Assembly (NCBI GenBank): GCA_946803715.1
Contig: CAMPET010000310.1
Location: forward strand, 61,315-71,438
DNA length: 10,124 nt
Reading direction: 5' to 3'
Source: Beroe ovata
Lineage: Eukaryota > Ctenophora > Nuda > Beroida > Beroidae
Within the stretch, counting starts at the first letter, position 1; each line of letters opens with the position of its first letter. Both the position numbers and the translations under genes were made by a program. Below the pieces are notes generated by a model. It made no database searches. It was not told where the DNA came from and worked only from the letters and a program-made list of their open reading frames with translations. Below are positions 1 through 6,143 of the stretch, piece by piece.

Positions 1-50
1 TGTGTCAGTATGGATGTGTCAATATGGATGTGTCAATATGGATATGTCAG
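1..50. repeat. 14-bp minisatellite, end of array (CHEK1 copy 1)
   Basis: Three complete 14-bp units of the form TGTGTCARTATGGA plus a degenerate partial unit run from the left window edge. The same sequence closes the longer array at 1439-1655. It lies about 80 bp upstream of a CHEK1 exon, so it belongs to the preceding CHEK1 intron. Confidence 0.9.
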
Positions 51-129
51 GCTCCGTTTTTCCTTGTTTTTCACATCATGTCTACCTCTGCATTAAGTTG
101 TTCCCTCACATATGATACCTATTCTTTAG

Positions 130-596
130 GGTGCATCGCAAGCTACACAAAACATACTACAGCGACTTGTGCGCCGATTGACACGATTCCTCACCAAAAT
201 GTCACTTCGTGAGTGTGACACAAAGTTGAAAAAGATACTCACACAACTCAAACTCCAATATAAGCAGGTAAACGTCGTCTAGACCGTGACCCCTCCGTGT
301 TTCCTAATGGTATTCTTATAAGAATCGTGTTATTTTCCGCCTCGTAAAACCACGTTTTAGAGAAGTGGCATCGTGGTTTAACCGTGTGATGTGTCCAGGT
401 TACCGAAGCACAGTACACTGTTAACACAGTGGACGACAGAGGGAAGATCATGTCCTTCAAGATTCAGCTCCTTGAGATGGTGGACGAAACTGTTTTCATG
501 GACTTCAGACTGAGCAAGGGCGACGGTTTGGAGTTCAAGAAATCATTCCGTCGTATTCGGGAGCAGTTTCAGGAGCACATTGTGCGTGCTTCATAG
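130..596 (+). CDS. CHEK1: Checkpoint kinase 1 (Chk1), C-terminal two coding exons, copy 1 (5'-partial)
   Basis: Chk1 is the Ser/Thr kinase activated by ATR in the DNA-damage and replication checkpoint. Only its C-terminal regulatory (KA1-like) domain is in view. Exon A is 130-267, preceded by TTCTTTAG and followed by the donor CAG|GTAAAC. A 131-bp intron (268-398, acceptor TCCAG) separates it from exon B, 399-596, ending in TAG. Phase 0 across this junction gives one continuous frame of 111 residues. Exon A encodes LQRLVRRLTRFLTK, matching conserved motif 1 of animal Chk1. Exon B encodes MDFRLSKGDGLEFKKSF, the very conserved motif 2 that packs against the kinase domain. The protein ends in IVRAS, slightly shorter than the human tail. 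The kinase domain lies left of the window. The exact start of exon A is inferred from the AG and from similarity. A near-identical copy follows at 1735-2201. Confidence 0.9.
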
Positions 597-773
597 AGTT
601 TAATATAGAGGGGTGATATCAATTCAAGTGTATTTCAATTTTATACCGTTAACAATTTAGACACAAAAACAAACGAACTCTTCGATGCTTTGTTATTTCT
701 CTATTTATCTTTGAATTTTTTACCTTATAACAATAACCTTTGATGTACTATTACTTAACTTATTTCTTATTTC

Positions 774-779
774 ATTAAA
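774..779 (+). promoter_or_regulatory. Possible polyadenylation signal ATTAAA, CHEK1 copy 1
   Basis: ATTAAA lies about 180 nt after the CHEK1 stop in AT-rich sequence. It is conserved in copy 2 at 2379-2384. An AATAAA at 894-899 is present only in copy 1 and is an alternative. No transcript evidence is available. Confidence 0.4.
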
Positions 780-868
780 ACATAAAATTATGTTCATTGG
801 ACTTATTTGGAGATGTATGGCTGAAAATGCGCTTATTATTAGGAGTCACGTTTTACAACACGGCGCGC

Positions 869-957
869 GAACGCCAGACGACATCAAAATATGAATAAAG
901 TTATTTTTCCAAAACCAAATAGGATTTGGTTGTTTCTATTCGCGGCATCTGGCGTTC
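869..957. repeat. Short inverted repeats, copy-1 specific segment
   Basis: GAACGCCAGA (869-878) is matched by its reverse complement at 948-957. Between them an 8-bp perfect stem AACCAAAT / ATTTGGTT with an AGG loop lies at 913-931. Sequence from about 900 to 971 has no counterpart in copy 2, which diverges after ATCAAAATATGAA. This may be a haplotype-specific insertion, or a fold-back assembly error, since it ends at the N at 972. Confidence 0.55.
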
Positions 958-971
958 TTTATTCTAAACTG

Positions 972-972
972 N
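972..972. other. Single N: probable assembly join 1
   Basis: Sequence after this N restarts at a point equivalent to position 753, 220 bp back. The overlap is the direct repeat 753-890 versus 973-1110. This is what an imperfectly merged contig or haplotype overlap looks like. Confidence 0.75.
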
Positions 973-1437
973 ACTTAACTTATTTCTTATTTCATTAAAA
1001 CATAACATTGTGTTCATTGGACATATTTGGAGATGTGTGGCTGAAAATGCGCTTATTATTAGGAAAGTCACGTTTTACAACACGGCGCGCGAACGCCAAA
1101 CGACATCAAAATATGAAAAAATTGATTTCGCGCGCACGAGCGAACAAATTGTATCCGTGCTGGATTTAATTCACTGGAGTGAATAGAAGTGTCTGCATCG
1201 CCAGTAGTGCCAGATTGATTCAACATTGATATCAACACGATTCTAGGGGGGTTAAAATGACATTCCCAGTCAATTGCAAGCTATGATTTGAAGGGATGTG
1301 CTGGTAATTTTGTGATGGCTGTCTTTCACTCCAGTAGAAATAGAAAAGCGCCAAATCACAAGCCCGCGCATGCTAACTGCTCACAAACTTTGCTTTGTAC
1401 AAGGTATTCTTCTTCGCGCGCCGGTCAAAAGACAACA
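973..1437. repeat. 465-bp segment duplicated at 2358-2822
   Basis: By eye, every base from 973 to 1437 matches 2358-2822, and the match is bounded by N at both ends (972, 1438). It covers the CHEK1 3' flank and non-coding DNA. There is no credible gene: open frames here and in the following repeat encode only minisatellite-derived peptide. Exact identity, together with the N boundaries, points to the same locus being represented twice. Confidence 0.85.
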
Positions 1438-1438
1438 N
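1438..1438. other. Single N: probable assembly join 2
   Basis: Immediately left is GACAACA, which in the uninterrupted copy (2816-2822) continues into AAGCATTGACTG. Immediately right is the 14-bp minisatellite of the CHEK1 intron. The sequence therefore jumps from CHEK1 downstream flank back to CHEK1 intron at this N. Confidence 0.75.
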
Positions 1439-1655
1439 GTGTCATTATGGGTGTGTCAATATGGGTGTGTCAATATGGATGTGTCAGTATGGGCGTGTCA
1501 GTATGCATGTGTCAGTATGGGTGTGTCAATATGGGTGTGTCAATATGGATGTGACAATATGGATGTGTCAATATGGATGGGTCAGTATGGATGTGTCAAT
1601 ATGGGTGTGTCAGTATGGATGTGTCAATATGGATGTGTCAATATGGATATGTCAG
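1439..1655. repeat. 14-bp minisatellite in CHEK1 intron, about 15 units
   Basis: About 15.5 units of TGTGTCARTATGGR with scattered substitutions. The unit has no stop in any forward frame and 14 is not a multiple of three, so translation rotates through frames and yields open reading frames rich in CQYG/CVNMG/VSIW. These are artefacts of the repeat. The last units are the same as 1-50. Confidence 0.95.
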
Positions 1656-1734
1656 GCTCCGTTTTTCCTTGTTTTTCACATCATGTCTACCTCTGCATTA
1701 AGTTGTTCCCTCACATATGATACCTATTCTTTAG

Positions 1735-2201
1735 GGTGCATCGCAAGCTACACAAAACATACTACAGCGACTTGTGCGCCGATTGACACGATTCCTCACC
1801 AAAATGTCACTTCGTGAGTGTGACACAAAGTTGAAAAAGATACTCACACAACTCAAACTCCAATATAAGCAGGTAAACGTCGTCTAGACCGTGACCCCTC
1901 CATGTTTCCTAATGGTATTCTCATACGAATCGTGTTATTTTCCGCCTCGTAAAACCACGTTTTAGAGAAGTGAAACCTTGGTTTAACCGTGTGATGTGTC
2001 CAGGTTACCGAAGCACAGTACACTGTTAACACTGTGGATGATAGAGGGAAGATCATGTCCTTCAAGATTCAGCTTCTTGAGATGGTGGACGAAACTGTTT
2101 TCATGGACTTCAGATTAAGCAAGGGCGACGGTTTGGAGTTCAAGAAATCATTCCGTCGTATTCGGGAGCAGTTTCAGGAGCACATTGTGCGTGCTTCATA
2201 G
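1735..2201 (+). CDS. CHEK1: Checkpoint kinase 1 (Chk1), C-terminal two coding exons, copy 2 (5'-partial)
   Basis: This is the second copy of the Chk1 C-terminal regulatory domain, exactly 1605 bp from copy 1. Exon A is 1735-1872 and appears identical to copy 1. The intron is 1873-2003 with the same donor and acceptor. Exon B is 2004-2201, ending in TAG. Exon B differs from copy 1 at six bases (ACA/ACT, GAC/GAT twice, CTC/CTT, CTG/TTA), all silent, so the 111-residue protein is unchanged. The intron carries several further differences. No upstream CHEK1 exon is present between the N at 1438 and this copy, only the minisatellite, so it cannot be a complete gene as assembled. The downstream flank continues without interruption toward the SUMO gene. 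It is best read as the other allele of the same exons; a real partial tandem duplication is the alternative. Confidence 0.9.
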
Positions 2202-3266
2202 AGTTTAATATAGAGGGGTGATATCAATTCAAGTGTATTTCAATTTTATACCGTTAACAATTTAGACACAAAAACAAACGAACTCTTCGATGCTTTGTTA
2301 TTTCTCTATTTATCTTTGAATTTTTTACCTTATAACAATAACCTTTGATGTACTATTACTTAACTTATTTCTTATTTCATTAAAACATAACATTGTGTTC
2401 ATTGGACATATTTGGAGATGTGTGGCTGAAAATGCGCTTATTATTAGGAAAGTCACGTTTTACAACACGGCGCGCGAACGCCAAACGACATCAAAATATG
2501 AAAAAATTGATTTCGCGCGCACGAGCGAACAAATTGTATCCGTGCTGGATTTAATTCACTGGAGTGAATAGAAGTGTCTGCATCGCCAGTAGTGCCAGAT
2601 TGATTCAACATTGATATCAACACGATTCTAGGGGGGTTAAAATGACATTCCCAGTCAATTGCAAGCTATGATTTGAAGGGATGTGCTGGTAATTTTGTGA
2701 TGGCTGTCTTTCACTCCAGTAGAAATAGAAAAGCGCCAAATCACAAGCCCGCGCATGCTAACTGCTCACAAACTTTGCTTTGTACAAGGTATTCTTCTTC
2801 GCGCGCCGGTCAAAAGACAACAAAGCATTGACTGAAGACAATTTTACCTTCGCAAGCGATCAAAATAGCAGCAACTTTTATCTATTGGGTTCGCGCTTCC
2901 ACCATCTTAACAAATTGAATACATTCGTATTACACGCATTTCGAAAATGAGTTGAATGAAATACATACAATTACATTAGGCATTCAGCTTCAGTTCCAGA
3001 GCGTGGGGCAATCAGAGAGTTCATTTTTTACTCGACTAAACTTCAATTGGGCGGTTAATTAAATAATTGATATAGTCAACATAATGGCGTGGTATGGAGC
3101 GAGAGGCGGCAGCTAACAGTTACTGAAAACAAGTGTAAAACAAAGGGTTCAGGGCAGGCAGTATAAAAGAAACCCGTCCTAGCATGATAATGGTCTGGTT
3201 GGGGATAACGAATTTTGTTGTTTAAAAACAATAAAATATCAAATATTTAACTTATTTGGAAGTCGC
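2202..3266. other. Intergenic DNA between convergent CHEK1 and SUMO genes
   Basis: The first about 620 bp repeat the CHEK1 3' flank already seen at 597-890 and 973-1437. From 2823 to 3266 the sequence is unique in the window and AT-rich. It holds no open frame I can support. A TATAAAAG at 3162-3169 (+) is discussed under findings. No canonical AATAAA for the SUMO gene was found in the last 70 bp. Confidence 0.7.
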
Positions 3267-3863
3267 TCAGAAGAAGCCGCCTGTCTGTTCTTGGTACACC
3301 TCAATTGTATCGTTATCTTCCATTTCAAGGTCTTTGGGAGCCTGCTCATCGTTTATTCTCGCACCCTCAAACAGAAACCGAACTGAGTTGATGGGAATTC
3401 CCTGAAAATAGGAGTTCGTAGAATACCAACAATCAATAGAGTACCAACATCAATTTGATTTCACATCGACAACGTATAGTGATCGACGATCGTATCGGGA
3501 TTAACAATACCTGTCGCTCACAGAACGCAGCTTTCAGCTTCTTCATCTGCGTTGTTTTCTTGATTCTAAAGTGCACCTCACTGTTGTTTTGCCCGATGAC
3601 CCGCAGATTGATGTGATCGGAATCCCCTCCGGCAGGCTTGGTTTCAGGAGTCTGGAGGTTGATATGTATTTGTCAAACATGAAAATTCCGAACAAAAATG
3701 TTCAATGTCCAATGTACATTGTACTACGTACATTGTACTATGTACATTGTAATATGTACATTGTACTATATACATAGTACAATGTACATCGAGCAAGTTA
3801 ATGTCCTCGGAAATGACAGCAGTTGGATAGAAGCAAGTTCATATTCATTACCTCTTCTGCCAT
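3267..3863 (-). CDS. SUMO1: SUMO (small ubiquitin-like modifier), SUMO1-like, 3 exons
   Basis: SUMO is conjugated to lysines of nuclear proteins after C-terminal processing to a di-glycine. Coding exons on the minus strand are 3863-3852 (Met-Ala-Glu-Glu, donor GAG|GTAATG), 3651-3511 (47 residues, acceptor CCTCCAG, donor CAG|GTATTG) and 3401-3267 (44 residues, acceptor ATTTTCAG, stop TGA). All junctions are phase 0 and give a 95-residue protein. It shows [19 protein letters not shown], then [18 protein letters not shown] and EVYQEQTGG. The mature end is Gly92-Gly93, leaving a Phe-Phe tail to be removed by a SUMO protease. Core residues resemble vertebrate SUMO1 more than SUMO2/3, and no ψKxE chain-forming site is visible in the short N-terminal tail. 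Introns are 200 and 109 bp; the first holds a palindromic repeat. The gene lies downstream of the ADD gene on the same strand. Confidence 0.95.
3715..3790. repeat. 14-bp tandem repeat with inverted last unit, in SUMO intron 1
   Basis: Four units of TACATTGTACTATG (3715-3770, with small changes) are followed by one unit in the opposite orientation (3771-3784) and a partial one. The unit is itself partly palindromic (TGTACA, GTAC), so the block can fold into alternative hairpins on either strand. Confidence 0.85.
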
Positions 3864-3954
3864 GATTGCGAGTTGGGTGCCTGAAAACTTTACCTAGATA
3901 AAGGGACGGATGAGATTAAAGTTGAAATATATAGATGATCCATAAAATAACGAT

Positions 3955-3960
3955 TTTATT
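3955..3960 (-). promoter_or_regulatory. Polyadenylation signal AATAAA for the ADD-domain gene
   Basis: TTTATT on the plus strand reads AATAAA on the minus strand. It sits about 330 bp past the in-frame stop of the ADD gene and about 90 bp before the SUMO start codon, a suitable place for the ADD transcript to end. Confidence 0.5.
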
Positions 3961-4287
3961 CCCATTACAAAATTCGGGAATGGGAGTTCCGCACTCTGAA
4001 ACAGTCAATGAGCAATAAGATCAAAGATAGAATCTGAGACATCTTGCCAATGCCTGATAGTATCCATAAGACTGTCGTTGTTCTGTCTTCAATAATATAT
4101 AGTCATTCATAACATAATCAGACTCGTTATAATGATCGTCCTACCAAAGTTATAATTGTCAAATCACGGACATCTCATGACTCATCACCAAAATGCTGAT
4201 CCACGAATTAGCTATGACAGGTTACGGTGAAGGGTGCAGTGTTTTTTGATTCGTTTCTGTTTCTCGGAACAAATTCTCTGATGTCCT

Positions 4288-5259
4288 TCACGACGAAAGT
4301 TTACCTGCAGATCTTGCACTTTTCCTTCTCCCCGAAAAACTGTCCTTTGCTTTTTTCCTGGAACTCTCATCCTTTGAGAAGAAGAATCCTTCATTCTTTT
4401 TCTTCCTTTTCCTGCTATCATGCTGAACAGGCCCTTTTCCGGAAGCATCGACATCTGAAATAGAACTTTCAGCAGATTCGTCATCTTCGCTTTCTTTCGA
4501 TTCTTCACCTTCTTCTCCCCTCCCGTCTTCCTCATCATCAATCAATAAGTTCTCTTCGGGACTTGATTCCCTGCTTGATTTTTGACCACGTGTTTGCTTA
4601 GAACCGACATCTGCTGCATCCCCATCGCTCATTTCTTCATTTTCATCGTCACTCTCTACTTCACTTAGTTTGGTTTTCTTTACCAACTTCTTCATGTTCT
4701 TGCGGCGAAGTTTGAGCCGTTCCTTGACAATGTCTTCTCGATCTGAGTCGTTTATGTCAGGGTCACCTTCAAAAACAGAAGTACACTCTTCAAGGAGTAG
4801 CTCCGAGGGCTCATTAAAGTTCTGATGATCAAGGACAGCCTTCGTGATCTCTCGTAACTTTTGAATTGGCTCAGGGTTGCAAATGAAACAATTCCACTCT
4901 TCACAGTCAGAGAGCGAGGAGTAGTACTCAGAACCTATGTTCCTGCTTATGCATTCTTCACAGAAAGGGGCCTTGCATCCATCACAACAAACAAGATTCC
5001 CCAGTTCGCTGCACCACACACAGAATACCTCAAAACCCTCCTCATCTACTGGAGCGATATCGGAGTGGGAGAAGATGAGACACTCTCGACACACGCCCAC
5101 CCGGAGCCTGGGATGGATCAGGATATTCCGTCTACCTTGGACTAGGAGTTGTGGTTCACCACATGATGTACAAGTGAAGACCAAGGATTCCTCCCCCTCC
5201 TCCTTCTGTTCCCTCCTCTGTTTTGCTCTAGTGTACCTGCGTCTTGCTGACTTGACCAT
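4288..5259 (-). CDS. ATRX-type ADD-domain protein (stand-alone)
   Basis: The ADD domain of ATRX and DNMT3 proteins reads histone H3 tails unmethylated at K4 (ATRX also needs K9me3). Starting at the first ATG (5259), the product is 323 residues. Residues 1-20 are basic. A GATA-like finger follows (C30-x2-C33, C57-x2-C60), then a PHD-like finger (C80/C83, C91/C92/C95, C100/C103, C124/C127) including CCDGC and CFICNPEP, the order and spacing of ATRX. Residues 130-323 are acidic, Ser/Glu-rich and probably disordered, with a nuclear-localisation-like RKRKKK at 283-288. No SWI/SNF helicase follows; SUMO begins about 425 bp on. A donor GCAG|GTAAAC at 4305/4304 just before the stop suggests splicing to a short last exon, perhaps after TTTCAG at 3996, which would replace GKLSS. 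Drosophila has a comparable separate ADD1 gene. Confidence 0.88.
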   Translation of the reverse strand: MVKSARRRYTRAKQRREQKEEGEESLVFTCTSCGEPQLLVQGRRNILIHPRLRVGVCRECLIFSHSDIAPVDEEGFEVFCVWCSELGNLVCCDGCKAPFCEECISRNIGSEYYSSLSDCEEWNCFICNPEPIQKLREITKAVLDHQNFNEPSELLLEECTSVFEGDPDINDSDREDIVKERLKLRRKNMKKLVKKTKLSEVESDDENEEMSDGDAADVGSKQTRGQKSSRESSPEENLLIDDEEDGRGEEGEESKESEDDESAESSISDVDASGKGPVQHDSRKRKKKNEGFFFSKDESSRKKAKDSFSGRRKSARSAGKLSS

Positions 5260-5638
5260 GCGCTTTGTAATTGTTTGTAAGAATTTGTTCCACAAAGAGA
5301 GACAGAAAAATCGATCAGTTGAAAAGTGCTGAGGATTGAGTATTAGTAATGTTCAATAACAACAATCTATTAGCCATGAATGGTGTAAAAGAATCATAGA
5401 ATTGGATGGTAACAATTATCATACCAATTGAATAGAGATATAGCAGCTGTAACACATGAAATTACTGGGAAGTGAGGAAGCCTCTTTTTGGTCAGTGGGA
5501 AAATGAAACGTCTTCCGCTTTGCTCGTATGCAACAAAATGTTGATAAACAATAAAATTATTCAACTTAAAAAGGCTGCACATAACAACCACTTTCTATTG
5601 ACATACTGTGATTGTTTGGGAACCTGTAACTACGTAGT
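5260..5638. other. Intergenic region between Sm D2 and ADD genes
   Basis: This AT-rich stretch of 379 bp must hold the Sm D2 3' untranslated region and the ADD promoter. I see no canonical AATAAA on the minus strand (only a TCTATT = AATAGA variant near 5596-5603) and no clear TATA box. The open frame upstream of the ADD ATG begins with TTG, so I start the protein at 5259. Confidence 0.6.
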
Positions 5639-5995
5639 CTATCTGCCCAGTTTAGGATTTTTCAATACGAGAATCACACTATCACCCCGGAGGAACAGTT
5701 TAGGGATGTACCTGTCTCTGTTGACAGGTTTCGCTTTCTTCTTCCCTTTCCCTGTCTTTGGAGTTTCAGTCCAGAGTTCCTTCACATTTTCCAGGAGCAT
5801 ATTACAGTGCCTGTCGAATGCTTTCACCCTGCATAGCAACTTCCGGTTATTTCGACAGTTGATGAGCACCTGGGTGTTGTTCTTCACACTCTGTGTCAGG
5901 ACTGATAGCGGCCCGGTGTTGAATTCCTCCTCTTCCCGCTTTGCTAGCTCTTCCTCTGTGAGCTCGGTCTTGGGTTTGTTCATCAACGACGACAT
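5639..5995 (-). CDS. SNRPD2: Small nuclear ribonucleoprotein Sm D2
   Basis: Sm D2 is one of seven Sm proteins forming the ring around the U1, U2, U4 and U5 snRNA Sm sites. The intronless coding region gives 118 residues, the same length as the human protein. It aligns along its whole length: [16 protein letters not shown] (25-40), the Sm1 motif with [11 protein letters not shown] (56-66), the basic loop [15 protein letters not shown] (82-96) and the Sm2 motif [11 protein letters not shown] (101-111). Residue 55 is Cys (codon TGC, 5833-5831) where the Sm1 motif normally has Gly; a single base separates the two. The ATG is preceded by ATTATTCAG|GACGCA, a plausible splice acceptor 6 nt upstream. 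The start lies only 148 bp from the stop of the upstream enzyme gene on the same strand. Confidence 0.97.
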   Translation of the reverse strand: MSSLMNKPKTELTEEELAKREEEEFNTGPLSVLTQSVKNNTQVLINCRNNRKLLCRVKAFDRHCNMLLENVKELWTETPKTGKGKKKAKPVNRDRYIPKLFLRGDSVILVLKNPKLGR

Positions 5996-6003
5996 TGCGT
6001 CCT
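5996..6003 (-). promoter_or_regulatory. Candidate 3' splice site just upstream of Sm D2 ATG
   Basis: On the minus strand ATTATTCAG ends at 6002, leaving only GACGCA before the ATG. This would be the end of a 5'-UTR intron or a trans-splicing acceptor. A similar site (AAGTTTTCAG, ending at 3881) lies 17 nt before the SUMO ATG. Confidence 0.45.
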
Positions 6004-6038
6004 GAATAATGTGGAGTTGTCATTATTAGGAGAAACAG

Positions 6039-6044
6039 TTTATT
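6039..6044 (-). promoter_or_regulatory. Polyadenylation signal AATAAA for the racemase-family gene
   Basis: TTTATT on the plus strand reads AATAAA on the minus strand, 100 nt past the stop of the upstream gene and about 45 bp before the Sm D2 ATG. If used, the 3' end of one transcript falls essentially at the start of the next coding region. Confidence 0.55.
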
Positions 6045-6143
6045 TCACAGAATCAGTTCGATTAAACGTACGCACATTTCAAAACTCAGCTAACATACTC
6101 TCCGGCGATGAAACTGATAGAAAGAAACGAAACTACAAAATTA

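Noticed and set aside
248-460. Minus-strand 70-codon frame, also at 1853-2065
   Set aside because: Antisense to the CHEK1 intron and the flanking parts of both exons, whose plus-strand frames match Chk1 precisely.
1288-1817. Overlapping forward open frames of 88 to 140 codons
   Set aside because: They run through the 14-bp minisatellite, cross an N and continue into a CHEK1 exon in the wrong frame. Openness is a property of the repeat unit.
3571-3777. Plus-strand 68-codon frame
   Set aside because: Antisense to SUMO exon 2 and running into the intron repeat.
4212-4541. Minus-strand 109-codon basic frame
   Set aside because: Out-of-frame shadow of the acidic Ser/Glu-rich tail of the ADD protein; a frame shift of such codons yields Lys/Arg-rich peptide.
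3864-5259. Functional link between the ADD gene and neighbouring SUMO (ATRX occurs in SUMO-rich nuclear bodies)
   Set aside because: Adjacency in a compact animal genome is weak evidence of function; Sm D2 and an amino-acid enzyme are equally close.
5260-5295. Extension of the ADD protein by 12 residues upstream
   Set aside because: The frame upstream begins with TTG, not ATG; the first ATG is at 5259.
5472-6005. Plus-strand 177-codon frame
   Set aside because: Antisense shadow of the Sm D2 gene; no known family, and Sm D2 is unmistakable.
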